From Luidia sarsii (lineage: Eukaryota > Echinodermata > Asteroidea > Paxillosida > Luidiidae): a stretch of 64,000 bases of DNA. Location: contig OX465103.1 in the NCBI GenBank assembly GCA_949987565.1, forward strand, positions 7,232,225-7,296,224, written 5' to 3'. The translations under genes were made by a program, and so were the position numbers. The notes under the pieces are model-generated. The model had not been told where the DNA came from, did no database searches, and saw only the letters and a list, made by a program, of their open reading frames with translations. This document shows, one piece after another, positions 14,166-26,262 of this stretch. Position 1 is the stretch's first letter. Each line of letters begins with the position of its first letter.

Positions 14166-15681
14166 TATACCATAATGATGTGAGCCAACCAAGAGACAAC
14201 ATGTTTTCTCGTGGCATTTTAGACCTTTTTTTTCCAAAAATAATTCAAATACAGCCAAACAGCCAGAGGAGTGTGATCAGGATAGACTGCCATGCAGCAT
14301 TGTGTTAAAACTTACAGATAATTTATTGTTATGCAATTTAAACGCACAACCTTGATAATTTCATCCGATGTGTCGAAAGTTTCCGCATGGGTCCACTCTC
14401 AAACAATAATCCCACTTGACTATAATTGTTTATTTTCCGGGCAATACTGCCGATAACACAGATTTGTGGCAGGTATAATCATGGAGGAATAAGGTATAGG
14501 CCCTGCGCAAAAGCAGCTCCTGACGGAAGCCGCAATTAGCCCCCCCCCCCCCCCCCTTGGCAGTCACCAACGTCTTAATCCTGAAGACGAGCATTATAAT
14601 TATACCAACAGGGAAATGGGAGGGGGGTCTGATAGACGTCCAGGTGTCATTTTTCTTCAACTTCACCCGCCAAATCCCAACAAATCTCAGAGACCCTCTC
14701 CGTATAGTGAAATGGAGGCCCCGAATAATATTGGTGACCGAAATCAACTTTCGGTCGGAATCTCTCTATATACTATATAATAGGCCCTATGTAATTTTCT
14801 GAGAGCTCGAAATACTCATCTGTTGGAAAAGTGAGTGTACCCTACGCATTTCAATCATATATGAACATGTACGAGATTCTACAGAGGATGTAGGCGTTCC
14901 CGAGTTCAAATTGGTCCAACCGACCATTCAGCCTAACAAATTTAACAATGACCAAAATCCAGAAACTCGCTATACGCTCATAATTATACACATTTTGCTG
15001 AGGACTCGAAATACTCCTCTTTTGGAAAATTGAGTGTACCCTACGCATTCCACTTAAACCTATTAAATTGGATATCAACTGACAACTAATTTAACATTGA
15101 CGTATAGGCAATTGACAAAAAGAACAACTTTGACTTCACTCTCGGTCAAAAACTATTTCATTTTTGAATGGCCCCTGTGCACCATTGTTCATAACAACAT
15201 TGATACTCCAAATTGCCTATAATCCACTTTGGTATATTCTATATAATGATGTGAGTCAAACAATAGACAACATGTTTTCTCATGGCATTTTAGGCCAAAA
15301 ACAGCCAAACACCCAGAGGAGTGTGATCAGCATTGTGTTACAGAGAATTTATTGTTAGGCAATTGAACACGCACAACCTTGCGAATTTCATCCGATGGGT
15401 CGAAGGTTTCCGCATGGGTCCACTCTCAAACAATAATCCCACTTGACTATATTGTTTATTCTCACGTCAATACAAACAACACGTGTGACAGGTATAATCA
15501 TGGAGGAAAAAGGTACAGGCCCTGCGCAATAAACAGCTCGTGACGGAAGCCGCAAACCCGCCTTAATTATTGGCAGGCACCAACGTCTTAATCCCAAAGA
15601 CGAGCTTCCAACAGGCAGGGAAATGGAGGGGGGGGGCGTCTGATAGACGTCCAGGCGTCATTTTTCTTCAACTTCACCTGC
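14166..15681. repeat. Central domain of the fold-back element
   Basis: A module of about 0.5 kb occurs twice in direct orientation, at about 14166-14690 and 15235-15681. Landmarks in order are a GATGTGAG..CAAC..AGACAACATG block, GAGGAGTGTGATCAG, a CGCACAACCTTG block, CCGCATGGGTCCACTCTC, TAATCATGGAGGA, TGACGGAAGCCGC and CTGATAGACGTCCAGG. Between the two copies (about 14740-15085) lie roughly two degenerate copies of the 220-bp monomer in + orientation. A run of 16 C is near 14540. No coding region is supported, so this is the likely spacer or remnant core of the transposon. Confidence 0.75.
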
Positions 15682-18600
15682 CAAATTTAATAGGTTTTAG
15701 TGAAATGCGAAGGGTACACTCACTTTTCCAAAAGAGGAGTATTTGGAACTCTCAGCAAAATGCATATTAGCGTATAGCGAGATTCCGACCGAAAGTGGAT
15801 TTTGTTAGGCTGAAAGTATGGTTGCATAAATTAAATCGGGAACGCCTACATCCTCTGTAGAATCTTGTACTCTTTCAGATGATATCCAATTTAATAGGTT
15901 TTAGTGAAAAGCGTAGGGTACACTCACTTTTCCAAAAGAGGAGTATTTCGAGCTCTCAGCAAAATGCATATTAGCGTATAGCGAGATTATGACTGAAAGT
16001 GGATTTTTGTCAAGGTTAAATTTGTTACGCTGAATGATCGGTTGCACCAATGAACTCGCGAACGCCTACATCCTCTGTAGAATTGTTACTCTTTTAGATG
16101 ATATCCAATTTAATAGGTTTTAGTGAAATCCGAAGGGTACACTCACTTTTCCAAAAGAGGAGTATTTGGAACTCTCAGCAAAATGTATATTAGCGTATAG
16201 CGAGATTATGACCGAAAGTGGATTTTGGTCAAGGTTAAATTTGTTAGGCTGAAAGTATGGTTGCACCAATGAACTAGCGAACGCCTACATCCTCTGTAGA
16301 ATTTTGTACTCTTTCAGATGATATCCAATTTTTTAGGTTTTAGTGAAATGCGAAGGGTACACTCACTTTTCCAAAAGAGGAGTATTTGGAACTCTCAGCA
16401 AAATGTATATTAGCGTATAGCGAGATTATGACTGAAAGTGGATTTTGGTCAAGGTTAAATTTGTTAGGCTGAAAGTATGGTTGCACCAATGAACTAGCGA
16501 ACGCCTACATCGTCTGTAGAATTTTGTACTCTTTCAGATGATATCCAATTTATTAGGTTTTAGTGAAATGCGAAGGGTACACTCACTTTTCCAAAAGAGG
16601 AGTATTTGGAACTCTCAGCAAAATGTATATTAGCGTATAGCGAGATTATGACCGAAAGTGGATTTTGGTCAAGGTTAAATTTGTTAGGCTGAAAGTATGG
16701 TTGCACCAATGAACTAGCGAACGCCTACATCCTCTGTAGAATTTTGTACTCTTTCAGATGATATCCAATTTAATAGGTTTTAGTGAAATGCGAAGGGTAG
16801 GCCTACACTCACTTTTCCAAAAGAGGAGTATTTGGAACTCTCAGCAAAATGCATATTAGCGTATAGTGAGATTATGACCGAAAGTGGATTTTGGTCAAGG
16901 TTAAATTTGTTAGGCTGAATGATCGGTTGCACCATGATGAACTCGGGAACGCCTACATCCTCTGTAGAATTGTGTACTCTTTCAGATGATATCCAATTTT
17001 CTAGGTTTTAGTGAAATGCGAAGGGTATACTCACTTTTCCAAAAGAGGAGTATTTGGAACTCTCAGCAAAATGCATATTAGCGTATAGTGAGATTATGAC
17101 AGAAAGTTGATTTTGGTCAAGGTTAAATTTGTTAGGCTGAATAATCGGTTGCATAAATTAAATCGGGAACGCCTACATCCTCTGTAGAATTTTGTACTCT
17201 TTCAGATGATATCCAATTTATTAGGTTTTAGTGAAATGCGAAGGGTACACTCACTTTTCCAAAAGAGGAGTATTTGGAACTCTCAGCAAAATGCATATTA
17301 GCGTATAGCGAGATTATGACCGAAAGTGGATTTTGGTCAAGGTTAAATTTGTTAGGCTGAATGATCGGTTGCATAAATTAAATCGGGAACGCCTACATCC
17401 TCTGTAGAATTTTGTACTCTTTCAGATGATATCCAATTTAATAGGTTTTAGTGAAATGCGAAGGGTACACTCACTTTTCCAAAAGAGGAGTATTTGGAAC
17501 TCTCAGCAAAATGCATATTAGCGTATAGTGAGATTATGACCGAAAGTGGATTTTGGTCAAGGTTAAATTTGTTAGGCTGAATGATCGGTTGCATAAATTA
17601 AATCGGGAACGCCTACATCCTCTGTAGAATTTTGTACTCTTTCAGATGATATCCAATTTAATAGGTTTTAGTGAAATGCGAAGGGTACACTCACTTTTCC
17701 AAAAGAGGAGTATTTGGAACTCTCAGCAAAATGCATATTAGCGTATAGTGAGATTATGACAGAAAGTTGATTTTGGTCAAGGTTAAATTTGTTAGGCTGA
17801 ATAATCGGTTGCATAAATTAAATCGGGAACGCCTACATCCTCTGTAGAATTTTGTACTCTTTCAGATGATATCCAATTTAATAGGTTTTAGTGAAATGCG
17901 AAGGGTACACTCACTTTTCCAAAAGAGGAGTATTTGGAACTCTCAGCAAAATGCATATTAGCGTATAGTGATATTATGACCGAAAGTTGATTTTGGTCAA
18001 GGTTAAATTTGTTAGGCTGAATAATCGGTTGCATAAATTAAATCGGGAACGCCTACATCCTCTGTAGAATTTTGTACTCTTTCAGATGATATCCAATTTA
18101 ATAGGTTTTAGTGAAATGCGAAGGGTACACTCACTTTTCCAAAAGAGGAGTATTTGGAACTCTCAGCAAAATGCATATTAGCGTATAGTGAGATTATGAC
18201 CGAAAGTTGATTTTGGTCAAGGTTAAATTTGTTAGGCTGAATAATCGGTTGCATAAATTAAATCGGGAACGCCTACATCCTCTGTAGAATTTTGTACTCT
18301 TTCAGATGATATCCAATTTAATAGGTTTTAGTGAAATGCGAAGGGTACACTCACTTTTCCAAAAGAGGAGTATTTGAAACTCTCAGCAAAATGCATATTA
18401 GCGTATAGTGAGATTATGACCGAAAGTTGATTTTGGTCAAGGTTAAATTTGTTAGGCTGAATAATCGGTTGCATAAATTAAATCGGGAACGCCTACATCC
18501 TCTGTAGAATTTTGTACTCTTTCAGATGATATCCAATTTAATAGGTTTTAGTGAAATGCGAAGGGTAGGCCTACACTCACTTTTCCAAAAGAGGAGTATT

Positions 18601-20589
18601 TGGAACTCTCAGCAAAATGCATATTAGCGTATAGTGAGATTATGACCGAAAGTGGATTTTGGTCAAGGTTAAATTTGTTAGGCTGAATGATCGGTTGCAC
18701 CATGATGAACTCGGGAACGCCTACATCCTCTGTAGAATTTTGTACTCTTTCAGATGATATCCAATTTATTAGGTTTTAGTGAAATGCGAAGGGTACACTC
18801 ACTTTTCCAAAAGAGGAGTATTTGGAACTCTCAGCAAAATGCATATTAGCGTATAGCGAGATTATGACCGAAAGTGGATTTTGGTCAAGGTTAAATTTGT
18901 TAGGCTGAATGATCGGTTGCAAAAAATCAATCGGGAACGCCTACATCCTCTGTAGAATTTTGTACTCTTTCAGATGATATCCAATTTAATAGGTTTTAGT
19001 GAAATGCGAAGGGTACACTCACTTTTCCAAAAGAGGAGTATTTGAAACTCTCAGCAAAATGTATATTAGCGTATAGTGAGATTATGACCGAAAGTTGATT
19101 TTGGTCAAGGTTAAATTTGTTAGGCTGAATAATCGGTTGCATAAATTAAATCGGGAACGCCTACATCCTCTGTAGAATTTTGTACTCTTTCAGATTATAT
19201 CCAATTTAATAGGTTTTAGTGAAATGCGAAGGGTACACTCACTTTTCCAAAAGAGGAGTATTTGGAACTCTCAGCAAAATGCATATTAGCGTATAGTGAG
19301 ATTATGACCGAAAGTGGATTTTGGTCAAGGTTAAATTTGTTAGGCTGAATGATCGGTTGCAAAAATTCAATCGGGAACGCCTACATCCTCTGTAGAATTT
19401 TGTACTCTTTCAGATGATATCCAATTTAATAGGTTTTAGTGAAATGCGAAGGGTACACTCACTTTTCCAAAAGAGGAGTATTTGGAACTCTCAGCAAAAT
19501 GCATATTAGCGTATAGTGAGATTATGACAGAAAGTTGATTTTGGTCAAGGTTAAATTTGTTAGGCTGAATAATCGGTTGCATAAATTAAATCGGGAACGC
19601 CTACATCCTCTGTAGAATTTTGTACTCTTTCAGATGATATCCAATTTAATAGGTTTTAGTGAAATGCGAAGGGTACACTCACTTTTCCAAAAGAGGAGTA
19701 TTTGAAACTCTCAGCAAAATGTATATTAGCGTATAGTGAGATTATGACCGAAAGTTGATTTTGGTCAAGGTTAAATTTGTTAGGCTGAATAATCGGTTGC
19801 ATAAATTAAATCGGGAACGCCTACATCCTCTGTAGAATTTTGTACTCTTTCAGATGATATCCAATTTAATAGGTTTTAGTGAAATGCGAAGGGTACACTC
19901 ACTTTTCCAAAAGAGGAGTATTTGGAACTCTCAGCAAAATGCATATTAGCGTATAGCGAGATTATGACCGAAAGTGGATTTTGGTCAAGGTTAAATTTGT
20001 TAGGCTGAATGATCGGTTGCAAAAATTCAATCGGGAACGCCTACATCCTCTGTAGAATTTTGTACTCTTTCAGATGATATCCAATTTAATAGGTTTTAGT
20101 GAAATGCGAAGGGTACACTCACTTTTCCAAAAGAGGAGTATTTGGAACTCTCAGCAAAATGCATATTAGCGTATAGTGAGATTATGACAGAAAGTTGATT
20201 TTGGTCAAGGTTAAATTTGTTAGGCTGAATAATCGGTTGCATAAATTAAATCGGGAACGCCTACATCCTCTGTAGAATTTTGTACTCTTTCAGATGATAT
20301 CCAATTTAATAGGTTTTAGTGAAATGCGAAGGGTACACTCACTTTTCCAAAAGAGGAGTATTTGGAACTCTCAGCAAAATGCATATTAGCGTATAGTGAG
20401 ATTATGAACGAAAGTTGATTTTGGTCATTTTTAAATTTGTTAGGCTGAATGATCGGTTGCACCAATGAACTCGGGAACGCCTACATCCTCTGTAGAATCT
20501 TGTACTCTTTCAAATGATATCCAATTTATTAGGTTTAAGTGGAATGCGTAGGGTACATTCACTTTTCCAACAGAGGAGTATTCTAGATT
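15682..20589 (-). repeat. Right tandem array, ~220-bp monomer, about 22 copies
   Basis: This is the same monomer as the left array in reverse complement (marker GAGGAGTATTTGGAACTC every ~220 bp). The innermost copy (about 15775-15840) is the 204-bp deletion type also found in the left arm. Two copies carry the GGCCTA insertion (about 16800 and 18568) also found once in the left arm. The outermost monomer resembles the outermost left monomer (GCATTCCACTTAAACC type) more than its neighbours. Confidence 0.95.
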
Positions 20590-20849
20590 CGTTGTATTTG
20601 AAGTAAAATCCTGTATATTCAATTTTTTCGGAAAAATATATGTTTTGGGAAAAAGAAAAGCAAGTATTCACGCTGATTATGTATAGAAACATGTTATCAC
20701 AAAGTTGCATTACAATTTCCCTCTGATTTTTATTTTTAAACTAGCAAAACGACAATTCAAATATTGTGTGTCATGTTTGGGACACCGTAGCGCTTTACGG
20801 CAGGCCAGCCGAAATTCAGGCCCAAATTTAGGGCCAGGATCAGTCTGGT
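20590..20849 (-). repeat. Right terminal inverted segment
   Basis: This is the diverged reverse complement of 731-994. It ends in CAGTCTGGT at 20849, directly before the second TAATACTAG. Confidence 0.8.
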
Positions 20850-20858
20850 TAATACTAG
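20850..20858. repeat. Target-site duplication, right copy
   Basis: TAATACTAG is identical to 722-730 and directly abuts the right terminus. Confidence 0.85.
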
Positions 20859-22400
20859 TCCGAGTAGTAATCACCCGAAACCGAAACTCAAAATTTCAAA
20901 ATTCGATAAAAAAAGGGTGACTTGTCGGGTCCAAGTTGCTCGGACTAAAGTTTTAAGTAATATTTGTAAGTTGAACTTTTGTAAATAAAAAAATGTATAC
21001 AAAACTGTATAGCGTACGACGATTACAAATTTACAATATTTAAAAAAATCAAAAAAATCCATAGTTTTGCGTAATAAATAGAAGCAACATGTTCCTCCAA
21101 TGTAATTGTAACCCATGTGTTGTTTTACTTACCGTTATTCCGTTAAAAATACTTCACAGTATCGCTAACTTATCATTATTTATGTCTGATTCAGACAAGA
21201 CCGTCTGCGTCTCTTCGATGTTCCTTTTCTTTCGGGTGGCACGTTAGCGATGGTATCCTGACGGCTTATGGGCGAAACGCCTATTTAATCACGCGTGGTA
21301 ATCTGGCTATCAAAAAGGTACCCGACTATCAGAAAAAAGGGGCAATGGGGCAGTTGTTCCAACACGTGGTGGCGCTGTACATTGTAAACAGTACCACGTG
21401 GCCTCGCCCAACGTAACAATGCCTGCCAGGTCCCGTAGAGTTGTGTGATGTCCCTTGGTGGTCTATCCAATTAATTCACACTAATTGTCAGAACAATACA
21501 ACTCCCATTGTCCTATAATTATAGCTAAGTAACCAAATGCAAATGTTAATATCACATTTACTTTCCTTTAATTCCAAGTGATGTGAAGGGCTTCGTTTAT
21601 TGCTGAATATTTTTAAGTACAAAATTGGAGTGAAATTTCTACTTCATAGACTGGAGATTACATTGTGCACCATAATTGGCATAACATTTTGTTGTAAATG
21701 ACTTATCACACAACTAAAGGCATCTGTTGGCAACAAATGCTGTTTTTCAGGGTCACGTCTTAGAGTTTCCATCTTTGTTTAAAAAAAGTGTGCGTTGCGA
21801 GTCAGGCTGGTTTTGTGAAATGTTAAACACCATTACGAAGTGATGCCTTTCCCGACCATCTCTTCAGTGCAGGCTGGAATCGAGAATACCCCTGCATCCC
21901 TTTGTTGAAAAACAGAGACCCTGTAGTGCCCGATGTTCCTGAGAAGCTTCAACTAGTCCAACTACCCATGGTCATCCAACCCCCCTGGCTAATGACTAGG
22001 GAGTATTGATACTGCTGCACTGGCTACAGCCTTCTCAGAAAGCTTTTGGCCTGATAGTTAATTTTGTGGCATGCAAGAAGGGGGTAGGGTATCACAGACC
22101 CCAGTCTATATAGTTGAAATTCAGACTCTCAGTTACATCCTCAATGACTGTACAATGACAGGTCCTCTCCCTGTCCAGTCACTGATGAACTTGACCATCC
22201 TGAAGTGGTGACTGACATGCACCTCGCCAAATTTGTACGCACCAAGTAATATACACATGTATAATAACCATTTCAAGCACTGGACTGACACTATATAAAA
22301 AGGTCCTGGGGGTAGCACTCACATCCGACTTGTCTGCATGGCTGATAGGAGGGGAGACCAGCAAAGGTAATGGCACACAACTCACACATTGTATCTCACA
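20859..22400. other. Right flank of the fold-back element, no gene recognised
   Basis: This is AT-rich sequence without tandem structure. Minus-strand frames around 22130-22420 are short and overlapping, and I could not match them to a family. Nothing else is supported. Confidence 0.4.
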
Positions 22401-25400
22401 AAAGAATTCAGGTTTTAATAACATACTGTTCCACTGCTAGCATCGTTACAAACTCGTAGGCAAGTACAGAGATACACAATACACTTAAAGAAGCTTTTTT
22501 TTGTTTTTGTTTAATATAATATTACTACTTAACAGCTATCAAGGTATATCCACAGAATGGCTCTAAGATCTTCACATGTACATAGTAATGTAGTTGGTTA
22601 CACAGTGACATTGACAATAAACAGTACAAGACTGCCGTTGAAACCAGAAAGTATAATTGTGTACCTACTCAGTACAAATCAAAAGCCTCAAATTCTTGCA
22701 CCGCTTTTCCCTAAAATCGCAAGAACCTCGTCATTTTTCTCATAACGTTAGAAAATCCTGTTATCAAACTGAGGTTATTTTTTGTTTCTTTCCAAAAAAA
22801 AATATTAATCGCAAAGCAAAAATGACGAGTTATTGACAAGTTGGTCAGGAAAAGCCTGCCTGTTTTCTCTTGCAGCTAAAAAGCAGATTGAGGAGATACC
22901 TGCGAATAATACTAGGCAGTATAGCACGCAAAACATTGTCGATGCATTCAACATAATACTCTTTTAAAGCGTTCCAATTTATCTACATGAGGCAGAGTGC
23001 TATCCTGTTTTCAGCGCAAAAAAACCTTACAGAGAGAAAAAGAGATACAACAATGTCTTAACTCAGAGCTCAGAGAGATAAATAAATTTATACAAAAACA
23101 ACTCGTTGAGCACCTTGCGTATGGAACCTAATCAATTGTTTTTCCCCTTTTATTCACTAGATGTTTATACACAGACCACATAACTTTTCTTGTTGCTACT
23201 TAATATGCATTCACCTAACAGTCACATCACAAGAGTGGCTAATAGACTCCTTTTTTATACAAATGTCTTTCACCCCCACAATGTAGAATTGGCAAAGACA
23301 ACAGACAATTATGAATTTGCACAAATGGAACCATCGCTGATCTTTGTAACATGATAGAGGACAGTATATAACCCCAGACCACTGACCCAACAGTCAACAC
23401 CAACACCACCGACATCATGAAATTTGGGTGGATTCCAAAATCTTGTCCCAAAAACGATGGAAGAAACTGATAATAGTCCCTGTTCTTATTTTGGGCGAGG
23501 TAAAAAAAAAAAAAACATCATGGAGGAATACGAGACAAGAAATTAGCGCTTGGCTGCGTGTTGGGCTATGCTAATTAAGCACGAAATGGGTAGCACATTA
23601 AATGTATACACAATTCAACTCCATAAATATGTACCTATACAAGAGATACAACTTAGTCACTTCATCCATATCAAGTAGATTTAGAGTCGTACCAAGTAAA
23701 GGTCTCCCTAATGTACCTACAAAACCTCCCAAATATATAATATGAAGAGAAAAAAAGGATTGTCTTCTCCTATAACTGGTAAATAATCCTATTTACCTAG
23801 CTATCCTCGATAGTTTTGGACGTAAGTATCATCAATGATTTTAAGGTTGGGCCACTTTGCAGCAAAATATGTCCAGTGACCACACTAGGTGTACCTGCAT
23901 TGGTCACGGAGTAGCTAGCCGCATACAGCCGCAACTGGCTCAAGGTATTGCTAGCACTGCCGTCAATCCAATAAAACTAAAAGTTCTGTTCTATTGTTTT
24001 TATTCCCTTGTGACTCAACAGCTGAACAATGTCATCATTCAGGATCCCAAGGCAGGAAAAAAAACACCTACTGGTTCATCTTTTGTTTCTTAATTAATAA
24101 TTAATTAGTTTTTGGTATTTTTCCACTGCCAGCAGTATTTTTTTCTTTGGGGGGGAGGGAGGATTGGGGTGGTTCAGAAATTAACTAAGGCAGAGAGTGC
24201 GCAGGAGTCACTTCGGAAAGCATTTGGTTGTATGTGATTTTGACAAACGTATCAAAAGGACTTTTCAGACGATGCTGAAAAAAAAAAATCACAAGGCTTG
24301 AGAAAATGTCTCGTGCATGAGAAATCTTACAAAAGTGCCATCGTGTGAAAGGGTAACCAATGCTTGAGAGTGACAGAGAGATTTTGTCGCAGGTCTGGAC
24401 CTCTGCCAAATCTTCCGCTGGCGGAGGATTTCTCACGGGACCCTTGACAGTCGATCATGTGAAAGGGAAGAACTATACGCTAAATTCTCTCTCAAGCCTT
24501 GCAAGTTTGTTTTTATCAGTACTCTGAAAAGGGCTAAAGTGACTACAAAACTCCACGATGCCCATCCGACTACAAATTTTTCTTTTTGCAGTTAGAGGCT
24601 ATGGGGCCGACCCTCCTCGCTGTCTCTAGTTTCAAACATGCATTTTAAATTTACCATCGAGCCAGACTTAAACAACTTTTACGTAGTTTGCAATTACAGT
24701 ACGAAATGGCTTCCTTTTGTTCTTTTTTTTCTTTTTTTTCTTTAAATTACTTGAAAGTCATAATAATTGCATATTTCTCGCAAAATGGGATTACAAATTA
24801 AAAATGAGAACATGTATAAATGAAAGGGATAAAAATGACAGTAACATATTCAACACGGTACTATACACAGGAGTAAAAGTAGGAAAGCATCTACTGAATA
24901 AGCACCAAAAAAAACCAGAGGTTGACGACACTGGCTCCAAGCCATATATATTGCGGTGCTTACAGTTAAAAAATAATTATGTGTGTACATTATATATATC
25001 GTACATACAAATGAAATGAAGATATCTTACAAATGTACAGGCCTGCCCATGGTTTTAGGTTTCTCTATCCGTGTGATTGCTTTACTCAGGGGAAAAAAAG
25101 GAGCTCAGAAAATAGTGTCACCTTTCTCCAAATTCAATGAAAATTAACCTATACATCCTTCTTGTGCAATCTTCAGAGTATTAAAAAAAAAAGAGATGTG
25201 TGCTGAATCACTGGTAAAAATAGCCAAACTTTTTTTTTTTTTTTGGGGGGGGGGAATTATGATAGTTAAATCGCTGCAGTAATGACAAATACAATAAAAT
25301 GCATATCTAATACAGATTGATAGCATGGCTCACTTCCCCCCCCCCTGCTTTTCAATGACAGATTCGAATACAAACTAGGATTACTCGATTTAAAAGATAA

Positions 25401-26079
25401 TTGAAAAGCAGTTCTAAAAGTTTAGCACTATAGTATAGGATAAGAAACTTCACCCTTGCCCGTCAGAAATTGGTCGTAACCTATCTTTGACTATTAAAAG
25501 TGGCTGATAGTTTCTCCTCACTTTGAGATCATCATATTATTATCTCTAAAACATCTGGCTTAAAAAAAAAGGGTAAAATGACAAGATAAAAAGGCTGGAA
25601 AATCCATACGTGGGAGTCATCAGACTGCAATGTTAATGCTGGGACTAATTTAGAAATGATTAAAGTGGTATTTGATGGCAATACTCAATATGGCACACGG
25701 TACAGAGAGAGAGAGCACACTGTCCCTGAGCTTTTGATCTCGGCCCAATCTGTGGCAAGCATTGCCGCTCTGCCCCACGGACTTGCAAATGGGTTTTAAA
25801 TACTCCCAAGTCGACCACGTGAATTACATTCTGCTGGATCTGGTACTGGTAGTCGGCTGATGCGTACACCAGACTGGGTCCTCAGTGAGCTACGCCTCTC
25901 ATATAAGCCGCGGGCCGTGGTGCTCAGACACCAGACCAAAGCCGGGCTGCATCACTGAAATGCGCCATACTGTGTATTCTGTGTCAAGCTAGCCCAATGG
26001 GTAGTGACCTTCATGTGGTCAAGCAAGCAAATGCGCTAAAAATGATCTAGGTAATCTGTCAGAATGTGAAGACTTTTTT

Positions 26080-26130
26080 AGGAAGGTCCTGCTAAAATCT
26101 AAACATCAGGTCCTCTAAATCTTCTAGATT
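26080..26130 (+). repeat. Degenerate copy of the GGTCCTGCTAGGATCGAAACG repeat
   Basis: This weak match carries GAAGGTCCTGCTAAAATC followed by AAACATCAGGTCCTCTAA. It is related to the better copies near 36540, 57945, 60541, 61410 and 62768. Confidence 0.55.
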
Positions 26131-26147
26131 TCACAAAGACCTCCGAA

Positions 26148-26262
26148 ATGCATCGTAACTCAACTTACGATTGATAACCCATTGTAAGTTGGCCACACGG
26201 TTTCTGTGCATTGCTCATTGTCTTGCGATAGATCGTTACGATATATTTATTGAAAATCGACT
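26148..26262 (-). repeat. Interspersed repeat, copy 1 of 3
   Basis: Its reverse complement aligns with 53815-53997 and 61860-61995 over AACGATCnATnGCnAGAnnATGAGC and ATGCACAGAA, then a TCGTAAG..GAGTTACGATGCAT tail. It contains the AATAAA at 26246-26251. Confidence 0.7.

Larger units (their letters stand above)
731..20849. mobile_element. 20.1-kb non-autonomous fold-back transposon built of satellite arms
   Basis: The termini are inverted copies reading ACCA(A/G)ACTGA(A/T)CCTGG, followed on both sides by the same GGCCCTAAATTTGGG stretch. They are flanked by the 9-bp duplication TAATACTAG. Inside each terminus come about 260 bp of diverged inverted sequence, then a long array of a ~220-bp monomer. 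The array is in + orientation on the left (about 995-14165) and in - orientation on the right (about 15682-20590). A 1.5-kb centre separates the arms. No open frame in it resembles a transposase, so it would have to be mobilised in trans. Comparable designs, known from the literature, are Drosophila Foldback and Galileo and the sea-urchin TU elements, all with long, internally repetitive inverted arms. Superfamily assignment is open. Confidence 0.85.
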
